NCBI GenBank assembly: GCA_934635045.1
Contig: CAKTZA010000003.1
Span: forward strand, 1 to 64,000
DNA: 64,000 bases
Direction: 5' to 3'
Source: an uncultured Kiritimatiellota bacterium
GTDB lineage: Bacteria > Verrucomicrobiota > Kiritimatiellia > RFP12 > UBA1067
The notes beneath the pieces are model-generated. The model was given only the letters and a program-made list of their open reading frames with translations. It was not told where the DNA came from and did not search any database. The stretch's first letter is position 1. Every line of letters starts with the position of its first letter. Position numbers and translations under genes: made by a program. Shown piece after piece: positions 8,601 to 15,663 of this stretch.

Positions 8601-9860
8601 GGGGCAGCGGCAGTAGTAGTGTCACCGGTTTTCATGCGGAAAGGTACGTGGCAGGGAATTAAAAACATCAATGGAGTTGCGGTTGGCGTAATCTCTCCAT
8701 ATCTTTCACCGCAAGATGAATGGTCGCCCAAGGTGTTGATTTCTAATGCCAATCAGTCGTTCCAAGGATCAGTTGTTCTTGGTCTGGGTTTTACTATGAG
8801 TGAAGGCGACGCTAAACGCTTCATTGAGGCTGATGCAAGAAATGCTGAAGTGCTTTTCCCTTATCTAAATGGTGATGATCTGAATTCCAGTCCAGAACAG
8901 AAACCGTCTCGTTGGATCATCAACTTCTTTGATTGGCCCCTGGATCGTGACGCAGAGGGGTCATGGGCGACATCAAGCGATAAGGAGAAAAAGGAGTTTT
9001 TTAACGTTGGCCATGTGCCGTTAGATTATCCGGGGAATGTGATTTCAGAGTTCCCTATGCTCCACAAAGTCTTGGATGAGAAAGTTCGTCCTGAAAGACA
9101 GCGCGTAGATGCAAATGGAGATTATGTGTTGCGACGTCCGTTGCCGATGCGTTGGTGGCAGTATGCGGACAAGCGTCCTGCACTGTATCACGCCATTGGA
9201 CGAGGAACTAGTTTTGTACGGCATCCTGAAGGATGGGCCAAAAATGTTCCTATAGACAAGGTCCTTGTAAATGCTCGTGTTTGCAAGTATTTTACACCAT
9301 CAATTGTGCCCAACGATTCGGTTTTCCATGAGAAACTCATAGTGATGTTATTGTCGCCTACAATGGGCTTGGCTTTTATGGCTTCATCCGAGATGCAAGA
9401 TTGGGTGTGGAAACAATCATCAACGCTTGGCACGGGATTAAATTTTTCCCCAAGTGATGCATTTGAAACTTTGCCCTTCCCACTCTCGCCGGTGCCGCAA
9501 CTTGAATTCCTCGGCGAACAGTTGGATGAGCATCGTCGCAAGATTATGCTATTGCGGCAGATTGGACTGACGGCGCTCTACAACCTTTTCCACAATCCAA
9601 GTGAGGCGGATGCGGAACTGGAGGAGATGCGTCGGCTTCAGCGCGAGATTGATGTCGCCGTGCGCGATTCGTATGGCTGGCAGGACATTGATCTCGACCA
9701 CGGATTCCACGAGGTCGGTTATCTCCCTGCGCATGACAACGTTCGTTACACGATTTCCGAGCCCGCCCGCATCGAAATCCTCAAGCGCCTCGCCGCCCTC
9801 AACCGCCAACGCTGGGAAGAGGAAGAAGCGGCAGGGTTGCACAAGAAGGGGAAGAAGTGA
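5628..9860 (+). CDS. drmMI: DrmMI: N6-adenine DNA methyltransferase of class 1 DISARM
   Basis: About 1,410 residues from the ATG at 5628, behind a perfect AAGGAGGT (5613-5620). It is a large Eco57I/type IIG-like adenine methyltransferase: SAM motif DPAMGSGAF (from residue 606) and catalytic NPPF (900-903). The N-terminal half resembles the regulatory part of such enzymes and the C-terminal part would hold target recognition. In class 1 DISARM this enzyme methylates host DNA to mark it as self. Oddities: residues 4-14 are read from repeat DNA (TLHSHSHSRTR), a palindromic repeat is inserted at 7530-7595, between the SAM and NPPF motifs, and the segment about 8360-9470 is clearly more AT-rich than both flanks, suggesting exchange of the specificity region. 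No nuclease motif is evident. Confidence 0.9.
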   Translation: MTAFTLHSHSHSRTRIFYEWLRLIDVSGPFLSATALDVAFPSGLDALDKRIKRELAHYYDEWQTAQDRHEADLPALHMAWCDAVLRRGLGYREKYLLPGDGWSVNGEGGIGVFSPDRALKIFGDKVDLFVKILPPGVLPHGRDTSDEWKDTFVEKMTRLCRSCGTRLGLVTNGEQWVLVNATQGGALSGSATWYARLWFQEDSTLRAFFALLGFDRFTGAQDKTLPRLLDESLEHLDEVTDTLGKQVMTAVEVLLEGLDRADLDSGRTLLRDVSPETLYEASLTVMMRLVFILCAEERGLLLLGEPAYDDAYAVSTLRGRLESDRDKFGDQVLERRFDAWVRLLSLFRAIYSGIDHPLLRMPAMGGSLFDPDKYPFLEGRSRDVSWDVENPPPLPIDNRTVLLLLESLQVLKAKDGAIPLSFRSLDVEQIGYVYEGLLETTGAQAEETLLGLKGDKDHHNPEIALSELEMLKMEGEEKLFTRMKEVTGRSAIASEYAEPPDMTTLPFLGKACRGDEDLKSRILPFFNWMRTSEWGEPVVYHKDSFYVTEGSDRRSTGTHYTPKPLTVMMVKEALEPVVYRGPAEGLPRAEWKLKSPAEILDLKVCDPAMGSGAFLVQACRYLGDRLVDAWEQAEKVGVGSENDECNTALPASHSRSNFRAIDSQGRVVDFPPDEPMSKVQEDRLVEARRLVAEKCLYGVDINPLAVELAKLSLWLVTISKGRPFGFLDHNLKSGDSLLGISDVEQLVQFRMKPVSGDLGNLMSAQIRSSVEEVKKERLELRETRIRDIRDIRVQMHHLEKAEATTSRLRDYADYFIGIVLVLGKPTKKAFAMLDSAAMQGAVLLNPQTDSFAATQEKKRSLVMLSHDLPAGKTQARRPFHWALEFPEVFAQGGFNAIVGNPPFMGGKLITGNFGTAYRDYLLHHLAGGAKGSADLVAYFYLRAFELIRSEGDFGLIACNTIAEGDTRQVGLERMVQSDGTIYSAYPNMPWPGAAAVVVSPVFMRKGTWQGIKNINGVAVGVISPYLSPQDEWSPKVLISNANQSFQGSVVLGLGFTMSEGDAKRFIEADARNAEVLFPYLNGDDLNSSPEQKPSRWIINFFDWPLDRDAEGSWATSSDKEKKEFFNVGHVPLDYPGNVISEFPMLHKVLDEKVRPERQRVDANGDYVLRRPLPMRWWQYADKRPALYHAIGRGTSFVRHPEGWAKNVPIDKVLVNARVCKYFTPSIVPNDSVFHEKLIVMLLSPTMGLAFMASSEMQDWVWKQSSTLGTGLNFSPSDAFETLPFPLSPVPQLEFLGEQLDEHRRKIMLLRQIGLTALYNLFHNPSEADAELEEMRRLQREIDVAVRDSYGWQDIDLDHGFHEVGYLPAHDNVRYTISEPARIEILKRLAALNRQRWEEEEAAGLHKKGKK
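5638..5673 (+). repeat. Right repeat arm after the four-helix-bundle gene
   Basis: CACTCTTCACTCCCACTCTC and continuing C-rich units, read as the first residues of drmMI. It is inverted relative to the arm at 5245-5278, so the pair brackets the four-helix-bundle gene. Confidence 0.65.
7530..7595 (+). repeat. In-frame palindromic repeat, copy B (drmMI)
   Basis: Left arm AAGTGGGAGTGGGGAGTGAG, core with TGCAATACGGCACTTCCCGC, right arm of CTTCCCACTCCC units. It reads VGVGSENDECNTALPASHS within the methyltransferase, parallel to the peptides of copies A and C. Confidence 0.75.
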
Positions 9861-11434
9861 GAGTTGTTGATCCAATAGTTTTAATGCGAAAGCGCGACTG
9901 GTGCTTGCTGATCGCCTGTTGCTGTGTTTGGTTGTCGCATTGGGTCGAGATCGGGAATGCTGGGGACGCATCGGCTTTTGGTATTGTGCAAGTCCCATTT
10001 CGTATAACGTCATCGCTCTTGACATTCCCGCGATGTGCGTGGGCGGCAACATTTATCTGCCTTCTTACATCAGCTCTTTTTAATGATAATACCAGGTCAA
10101 AGTTGAGTTGGTTGGCAAAGGTGATCTGGATACTAGCGGCATTTACCCTAATTGTCACGTATGACGGCTTTGCGCGATCGACATTTCTTGAGAAAGTCGA
10201 TATTGTACCATTGGCTGCTCTTTTTGTAATTGGCTGTGTGCAGGGGGTGTTTCTTATGGCTTTTGTAGATTTTGCTAAGCATATCCGGTCAAAGAAATAT
10301 GCTTTTGAGCGAGGGTTGCCGCGTATTCCTGATCAAGTAATGCGAGGCATGATGGGATCGCTGTTGTTTGTTGGGCTGCTGACCTTGCCGTGCGTTCTGA
10401 TAATTGTCTCTTGGTGCCGGTCTTCCGTGATTACGCAGTTGTGTGTTGTAATGGGCGCTATTATTATATCTGTTGTTGTTCAAGTCGTATCGGATTCGTC
10501 TGAAAATTGTTTCGGGTTCAATAATCGGATAAACGTTTTGTTTGATATGGTTGATCGTAGACGGCAGATGGAACAGCAAATCGCTCCATATAAGGATTCG
10601 CCATTGATCAAGAAAGACTTTGAGCGGCCATCAGAGTGGCAAACTTTCCTCGCGAGGGGGATGCAAAGTCATTTTAACTATGAATTAGAGTGGAAGTATG
10701 TTGGGCAGGCGTCATGCAAAGGCGAGTCGATGTTAAGGTTTTCTTACCAGGAGGATGGTGATTCCAGAGAAACATTGGTTCCTGTGAAGGTTGCAATGCC
10801 GTATGTTAAGGAACTGTCAGGGAAGGATAATGTCAGCGTGGGCGATGTGCCCAAAGGCATTGTTGAGAAGGCTACTACATATGCAACAATTGATCTATTG
10901 TTAAAATCTGGTGGATTGTCACTTTTGTGGGCCTGCATAAATGATTCAAGGAAGGAAGACCTTGAGGTCATTATTCGTGCAGAACCAGATATAAATCGTG
11001 TTTATGGAAAAATGGGTGGATGGACAGTGTTAATGCTCGCTGTTGCACAAGGTTTTACATGTGGGGTTGAACTTCTTCTAAAGTATGCGGCAGATCCTAA
11101 TGTGCGTAATGCTAATGGCGTGACACCTTTTCTGTTTGCGGTACGATATGATAACCTCAAATGCGTGCAATTGCTTTATGATGCTGGTGCAAACATCAAG
11201 GAGACAGATGCGGAAGGCTCCAATGCCTTGATTATCGCCGCAAAGAATCGTGCGAGATCCGTTGTCCCGTTTCTGATTGCTCACGGCGTTGATGTTCGGC
11301 AGAAGAATCTTTACGGACGAACGGCATTGGAATATGCTCAAGAAGTAAGATGTGGCGAGATGGCAATGATGCTCAGGAGGAAGTTGTCGGGTAATGTGTC
11401 AAAAAAGAAGTTGCGTAAGAGAAGGCGCTCATGA
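9857..11434 (+). CDS. Multi-pass membrane protein with C-terminal ankyrin repeats
   Basis: 525 residues from a GTG overlapping the drmMI stop (a later ATG at 9884 is possible). The first 220 residues or so hold about six hydrophobic segments, for example WCLLIACCCVWLSHWVEI, WLAKVIWILAAFTLIV and MMGSLLFVGLLTLPCVLIIV. A charged middle follows (about 230-350). The last 150 residues contain at least three ankyrin repeats (GWTVLMLAVAQGF..VELLLKYAADPNV; GVTPFLFAVRYDN; GSNALIIAAKNRA). The C-terminus is strongly basic (KKKLRKRRRS). It heads an AT-rich three-gene block with the OLD nuclease and helicase. A membrane protein in a defence operon suggests an abortive-infection effector or membrane anchor, but this is inference; I know of no described DISARM or Gabija partner like it. 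Confidence 0.8.
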   Translation: MRVVDPIVLMRKRDWCLLIACCCVWLSHWVEIGNAGDASAFGIVQVPFRITSSLLTFPRCAWAATFICLLTSALFNDNTRSKLSWLAKVIWILAAFTLIVTYDGFARSTFLEKVDIVPLAALFVIGCVQGVFLMAFVDFAKHIRSKKYAFERGLPRIPDQVMRGMMGSLLFVGLLTLPCVLIIVSWCRSSVITQLCVVMGAIIISVVVQVVSDSSENCFGFNNRINVLFDMVDRRRQMEQQIAPYKDSPLIKKDFERPSEWQTFLARGMQSHFNYELEWKYVGQASCKGESMLRFSYQEDGDSRETLVPVKVAMPYVKELSGKDNVSVGDVPKGIVEKATTYATIDLLLKSGGLSLLWACINDSRKEDLEVIIRAEPDINRVYGKMGGWTVLMLAVAQGFTCGVELLLKYAADPNVRNANGVTPFLFAVRYDNLKCVQLLYDAGANIKETDAEGSNALIIAAKNRARSVVPFLIAHGVDVRQKNLYGRTALEYAQEVRCGEMAMMLRRKLSGNVSKKKLRKRRRS

Positions 11435-11455
11435 AGGAAAGGATAATGAAAATCC

Positions 11456-12970
11456 ATGGAAGTTTATTTGAAGAAAATTCGTTTGCGGAACTTTAAGGTT
11501 TTTAGAGATGAAACCATTGTGTTTAACAAAGAAATTAATATCTTTGTGGGTGATAATGCAACGGGGAAAAGTTCTATATTGCAAGCGATAGACTATGTCG
11601 TAACTGGAAGTGAAAATAGGATTGAAGCCGTAGGCTTGGACAACTTGTTTAATGTTGATGCTGTTTCTGAATGGCAAGCGAATCCTACGTTTGGATCACT
11701 TCCGGAAATAGCAGTTGAACTATTTCTTGAAATGCCAGACATGGGCAAGTATAGCCGATTTAACGGTGAGAAATACGGAGATGGGAAGAATAGACCAGAG
11801 TTTGGAATTAAAATGGTTTGTTCACCAAGCCAAGATTTCTATACTGAAATTATACAAAAGATTCAGAATGAGGATTGCTCGGTGTTTCCTTATGAGTTCT
11901 ACAGTGTAAGGTTTTCAACTTTTGCGGATGCGGAATATAAGGTATATATCAAACCATTTAAAACTTTGTTCATAGATAGTGTGTCAATGAACACTGCTAA
12001 GACCTTGAAATACGCTATAGAACGCACTTATGAAAACGCACTAGATGTCTCTGATAGAACATCAAGTCGGCACCAATTTCGAGCGCATGTTGCGAAATTC
12101 ACATTGCCGCAGGCTGCGGTGGAAAAGAAGCTGATAGTTTCTGGAGATTTGGAATCATGTCTTGATATGTTGGAGGATGGTGTTCGATTGGCAAATCAAG
12201 GTGAAGGAAGGATAAGCATTTGCAAAACTGATAGTGCCTTAGATAAGAAAGTAGATGATGTATCCATATTGTCCATAGAGGAACCAGAAAATCATTTGAG
12301 CCATTATAGTTTGCAACATCTTATTGCGAAGATCACAGAGCGTGCAGAAGATAGACAGGTTTTTATTGTGACTCATAGTAGCTATATAACAGCTCGACTC
12401 GGTCTTCAAAATGCATTTTTTGTGAACAAGACCGTCAAGTCGTTATCCAATCTATCTAAAGACACAAGTAATTTTTTTATAAAGGCACCCAATGATAACT
12501 TGTTGCAGTTTGTTCTTTCTTCGAAAGTGATTCTGGTTGAAGGCGCTGCTGAATATATACTAATGGATAGGTTTATCAAACAAACGGTTCATAATAAAGA
12601 TGGTGCAAATCATATATGGATAATTGCGCTAAACAATCTGTCGTTTAGACGTTACATGGAGGTTGCTAAACTCCTGGGAATCACGGTTGCTGTAGTGCGT
12701 GATAATGATGGTAAGCCCTGTGATTTTTATCCTGATCTTTGTGGCGACAAAATTCAAGTGTTTTCGGATTCGGACGCATTGCGTTATACATTTGAAGTTT
12801 GCCTTTATAATGACAATAGAACGGTGTTGGATGATCTCTTTCAAGACGAACAAGACGTTTTGAAATATATGCTTGGACACAAGGCGGAGGCGGCGTTTCA
12901 GATCCTTAAAGCTAACATTGAATTGACTGTACCGCGCTACATAAAGGATGCCATAGAGTGGATAACATGA
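11456..12970 (+). CDS. OLD-family ATPase-TOPRIM nuclease (GajA-like)
   Basis: 504 residues. The N-terminus is an ABC/SMC-type ATPase (ITALIC-style start KIRLRNFKVF, Walker A NATGKSS with K38, later LSIEEPENHLSHYSLQHLI as Walker B and VTHSSYITARL). The C-terminal part is a TOPRIM domain: LVEGAAEYILMDRF with Glu362 and RDNDG with Asp416/Asp418, the acidic cluster that binds metal. This is the OLD/GajA layout. The next gene is a UvrD-like helicase whose ATG overlaps this stop (ATGA), the same pairing as the Gabija defence system, in which GajA nicks DNA when nucleotide levels fall. It is somewhat shorter than typical GajA. The gene is AT-rich (24 G/C of 60 at 12001-12060), unlike the drm genes on both sides. 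Confidence 0.85.
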   Translation: MEVYLKKIRLRNFKVFRDETIVFNKEINIFVGDNATGKSSILQAIDYVVTGSENRIEAVGLDNLFNVDAVSEWQANPTFGSLPEIAVELFLEMPDMGKYSRFNGEKYGDGKNRPEFGIKMVCSPSQDFYTEIIQKIQNEDCSVFPYEFYSVRFSTFADAEYKVYIKPFKTLFIDSVSMNTAKTLKYAIERTYENALDVSDRTSSRHQFRAHVAKFTLPQAAVEKKLIVSGDLESCLDMLEDGVRLANQGEGRISICKTDSALDKKVDDVSILSIEEPENHLSHYSLQHLIAKITERAEDRQVFIVTHSSYITARLGLQNAFFVNKTVKSLSNLSKDTSNFFIKAPNDNLLQFVLSSKVILVEGAAEYILMDRFIKQTVHNKDGANHIWIIALNNLSFRRYMEVAKLLGITVAVVRDNDGKPCDFYPDLCGDKIQVFSDSDALRYTFEVCLYNDNRTVLDDLFQDEQDVLKYMLGHKAEAAFQILKANIELTVPRYIKDAIEWIT

Positions 12971-14025
12971 AAAGGGCGATTCTATCTGTTGCCGGTTCTG
13001 GCAAGACAACCTTATTAGTCAATACCTTGTCTCTCGACAAGCGCAGTCTGCTTTTGACATATACTGACAATAATGCGGACAATCTGCGTCAATCAGTGGT
13101 TGAGAAATTTGGCTTTATCCCAGATGGAGTATTGGTTTCCACATGGTTTTCGTTTGTTCTTAATTTTCTAATAAAGCCCTTTGTCATAGAGCAATGTCAA
13201 CATCGGATTACGAGATTGGTTTTTGCTAAAGATTCAATTCCGCGTTATTTAAAAGAGTTGTCTAGATTTATGCCAGAGGAAGATAGCGTTTATCATTCGA
13301 GGGCTTTCGAATTTGTTCAACAGTATATTGGGGGAAATCGAATACTCTCAAGGATCTGTAAGTTTTTTGATGAAGTACTAGTTGATGAAGTCCAAGATTA
13401 TGCAGGTTATGATTTTGATTTCATAGAGTTGCTTGGGCAATCGGATATTGATGTAACGATTGTAGGCGATTTCTTTCAACATACTTTCGATACGAGCCGT
13501 GATGGTGCAAAGGACAAAACATTGCATGATGACTTTTCTGTATACAAAAAAAGACTCGGTAAATATTATAAATTGGATGAGTGCACGCTGTCGAAAAGTT
13601 ATCGGTGTACTGCAGAGGTTAGTTTGTTTATTAAGGAGAAGTTAGGCATTGCAATCGAATCACACCATAGCCATAAGGATGAGAACGGGCCAGTGTTAAT
13701 TGCCGACAAAACAGAGATCGAAACGATTATGCTCAATCCTTCGTGCAAGAAACTTTTTTATCAAAAGTATTACGACTATCGTTGTGACGGAGGGAATTGG
13801 GGAGATTGCAAAGGACTGTCGTATGAGAATGTCTGCGTAGTGTTGAATCCTACTACGCTAAAATGTTTCTTGACAGATAATTTGTCTGGTTTGTCGCCTA
13901 AAACTCGGAATAAATTTTATGTTGCATGCACAAGAACAAAGGGGAATCTTTGTTTTATTAAAGAATCGGATATTGTATCGTACAAAAAAGGTAATGGCGC
14001 CGCACCTGATCGGAGGAATGCGTGA
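12967..14025 (+). CDS. Small UvrD/Rep-type helicase (GajB-like)
   Basis: 352 residues from the ATG at 12967 that overlaps the nuclease stop; a GTG at 12958 is also in frame. Motif I AGSGKTTLL has Lys13, motif II is DEVQDY (from Asp140), SKSYRCTAEVSLF fits motif III/IV, and VACTRTKGNLCFI fits motif VI. This is a superfamily 1A helicase but much shorter than UvrD and also shorter than GajB, lacking most of the 1B/2B inserts. With the upstream OLD nuclease it forms a Gabija-like pair; in Gabija, GajB is thought to sense DNA ends or nucleotide use and license GajA cutting. It might have lost helicase activity and act only as an ATPase sensor. Confidence 0.82.
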   Translation: MKRAILSVAGSGKTTLLVNTLSLDKRSLLLTYTDNNADNLRQSVVEKFGFIPDGVLVSTWFSFVLNFLIKPFVIEQCQHRITRLVFAKDSIPRYLKELSRFMPEEDSVYHSRAFEFVQQYIGGNRILSRICKFFDEVLVDEVQDYAGYDFDFIELLGQSDIDVTIVGDFFQHTFDTSRDGAKDKTLHDDFSVYKKRLGKYYKLDECTLSKSYRCTAEVSLFIKEKLGIAIESHHSHKDENGPVLIADKTEIETIMLNPSCKKLFYQKYYDYRCDGGNWGDCKGLSYENVCVVLNPTTLKCFLTDNLSGLSPKTRNKFYVACTRTKGNLCFIKESDIVSYKKGNGAAPDRRNA

Positions 14026-14129
14026 TGCGTCTGCGAGGATTTGACTACAAGCGGCCATTCTTTTATATGGTGACGCTGAAGCGGCTGCCGGAGCTGGCGG
14101 CCTTATCCCCACGATTTGCTATAATCTGA
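14025..14129 (+). pseudogene. Remnant of a REP-associated (RAYT/Y1) transposase N-terminus
   Basis: A 34-codon frame overlapping the helicase stop encodes MRLRGFDYKRPFFYMVTLKR, which matches the opening of RAYT/IS200-type Y1 transposases (RLxGFDYxxPxxYxVT). It then stops at 14127 with no HUH motif or catalytic tyrosine. I read it as the scrap of a transposase decayed at the edge of the AT-rich insert. It is short, so chance resemblance remains possible. Confidence 0.45.
14117..14125 (+). promoter_or_regulatory. Extended -10 promoter of the AlbA_2 gene
   Basis: TGCTATAAT, an extended -10 element identical to those before ppdK, cpaB, valS and the AMP-ligase fusion. No good -35 is visible. It ends 18 bases before the next start codon, so the downstream drm genes may have a second transcription start here. 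Confidence 0.55.
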
Positions 14130-14143
14130 AATAAGAAGTTTCC

Positions 14144-15634
14144 ATGAAACGTGACGAATCGCAGAATGTCGAATACAAGGAAAGCTGGCACGACAAGTAT
14201 CTTGCCTGGATATGCGGCTATGCCAATGCGCAGGGCGGCACAATCTACTTCGGCATCGAGGACGGCACTAAGAAGCCGGTCGGCGTGAAAAACGCCAACA
14301 AGTTGATGGAGGACGTTCCCAACAAGATACGCGATACGATGGGCATTGTCGCGGATGTCGCCCTGCTGCGCAAAAGCGGCAAGGATGTCATTCGCGTAAA
14401 AGTAAAGAAGAGCATCTTCCCCGTCTGCTATCACGGCGAATACCACTACCGCACTGGCGCGGTGAAGATGATTCTCACAGGTTCGTCTTTGACGCAGTTC
14501 CTTTTGGAGAAAAGCGGACTGGATTGGGACTCGGCCCCGACATTCAGCGGATTCAAGAAGGATGAGCATGCGTTTACCACATTGGCCGCACGATACAAGA
14601 AAGAACGCAAGGTCAAGCTGCTGGACTCGGATTTCGAATCGTTCGGATTAGCATTGCCGGACGGCCGCTTGACGAATGCAGGAGCGCTTTTGGCTGACGA
14701 TTGCCCGCTTCGCCACTCGCGGGTGTTCTGCACCCGTTGGAATGGGTGCGACATGGCGGCGGGTGTGATGGATGCCAAGGACGATCAGGAGTATTCCGGC
14801 GGAATCCTCTCCATGCTCCAGTACGCCGAGGACTTCGTGCGCGTAAACTCACGGCGGGCTTGGCACAAGCTGGCGCGGACGCGCGTAGAGTTCGTGGAGT
14901 ATCCAGAGAGGGCCGTTCACGAGGCGCTCGTCAACGCATTCATACATCGAGACTACCTCGTGACTGGAAGTGAAGTCCATGTGGATATCTTTGACGACAG
15001 GCTTGAAATCACATCTCCTGGCGGGATGCCGGGCGAGCGCAGTTTGGAGGATTTCGATATCCGTAGCATGCCGTCCATTCGCCGCAATCCACTTCTTGCG
15101 GACATGTGCGAACGGCTGAAGATCATGGAACGACGCGGGAGCGGCGTCAAAAAGATATTCGAGGACTACACGAAGATCTTCAAGAATCCAGGTGCCCGGA
15201 TGCCTAAACTGGAATCCTTCCCCACCTATTTCCGTACAACGCTGCCGAACTTGATCTATGGTTACAACGATGAGCAGCTGGTTAGTGTTATACATGCTGT
15301 GTCCCCAGTCATGACCCCAGTTGCGACCCCAGTCATGACCCCAGTTGTGCCCCCAGTCATGCCCCCAGTCGAAAAACCGAGTGAAACGCTGATAGACGCA
15401 GTGCAAAGGAAGGTGTTGGCGGTACTCAAAGCGGGTGGCGTCATGTCCACATCCGAACTGGCGGGGAAAGTCGGCATCAGCCAATCGAAGAATATGCGGA
15501 GACGCTATCTCAGGCTTCTGCTCGACATGGGGCTTGTGGAATACACGATTCCGCATAAGCCCAATTCGCGCCTTCAGAAATACCGGCTTACAGAGAAAGG
15601 GTGCGCTTTGAGTGAGAGTGAGAATGGGGAGTGA
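14144..15634 (+). CDS. AlbA_2 (Schlafen-like) ATP-binding protein with winged helix
   Basis: 496 residues. The N-terminus is an AlbA_2/Schlafen fold (ESQNVEYKESWHDKYLAWIC, then YANAQGGTIYFGIEDG). The middle has the HATPase_c_4-type block HEALVNAFIHRDYLVTGSEV and DDRLEITSPGGMP. A linker of five 12-base repeats (15304-15363) encodes alternating PVMTPV/ATPVMTPV units, typical of this family. The C-terminus is a winged helix (STSELAGKVGISQSKNMRRR). Such proteins are often called RecG-like or transcriptional regulators and are frequent in defence islands, but are not a core DISARM gene. The last residues (LSESENGE) and the stop lie in repeat DNA (15610-15641). It has its own promoter and sits 29 bases before drmA. 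Confidence 0.8.
   Translation: MKRDESQNVEYKESWHDKYLAWICGYANAQGGTIYFGIEDGTKKPVGVKNANKLMEDVPNKIRDTMGIVADVALLRKSGKDVIRVKVKKSIFPVCYHGEYHYRTGAVKMILTGSSLTQFLLEKSGLDWDSAPTFSGFKKDEHAFTTLAARYKKERKVKLLDSDFESFGLALPDGRLTNAGALLADDCPLRHSRVFCTRWNGCDMAAGVMDAKDDQEYSGGILSMLQYAEDFVRVNSRRAWHKLARTRVEFVEYPERAVHEALVNAFIHRDYLVTGSEVHVDIFDDRLEITSPGGMPGERSLEDFDIRSMPSIRRNPLLADMCERLKIMERRGSGVKKIFEDYTKIFKNPGARMPKLESFPTYFRTTLPNLIYGYNDEQLVSVIHAVSPVMTPVATPVMTPVVPPVMPPVEKPSETLIDAVQRKVLAVLKAGGVMSTSELAGKVGISQSKNMRRRYLRLLLDMGLVEYTIPHKPNSRLQKYRLTEKGCALSESENGE
15304..15363 (+). repeat. 12-base tandem repeat in the AlbA_2 linker
   Basis: Five imperfect copies of CCAGTCATGACC give a Pro-Val-Met/Ala-Thr linker between the ATP-binding part and the winged helix. 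The period is a multiple of 3, so copy-number changes keep the frame. Confidence 0.7.
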
Positions 15635-15641
15635 GAGTGTG
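15610..15641 (+). repeat. G-rich repeat arm at the 3' end of the AlbA_2 gene
   Basis: GAGTGAGAGTGAGAATGGGG plus further GTGAGAGTG units, the same kind of arm as in the drmD and drmMI repeats. It supplies the stop codon of the AlbA_2 gene. No inverted partner follows. Confidence 0.6.
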
Positions 15642-15663
15642 AATAATTTCAGGAGGATTTCCA

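Noticed and set aside
9473..9489. Possible further repeat arm (CCCTTCCCACTCTCGCC) in drmMI
   Set aside because: It is short, has no partner arm and lacks the core; it may be ordinary coding sequence.
12958..12966. GTG start for the UvrD-like helicase
   Set aside because: The ATG at 12967 gives an ATGA overlap and places the Walker A motif at the usual distance from the N-terminus.
15304..15363. CRISPR-like array in the AlbA_2 gene
   Set aside because: The 12-base repeats are contiguous, without spacers, and encode a known type of linker.
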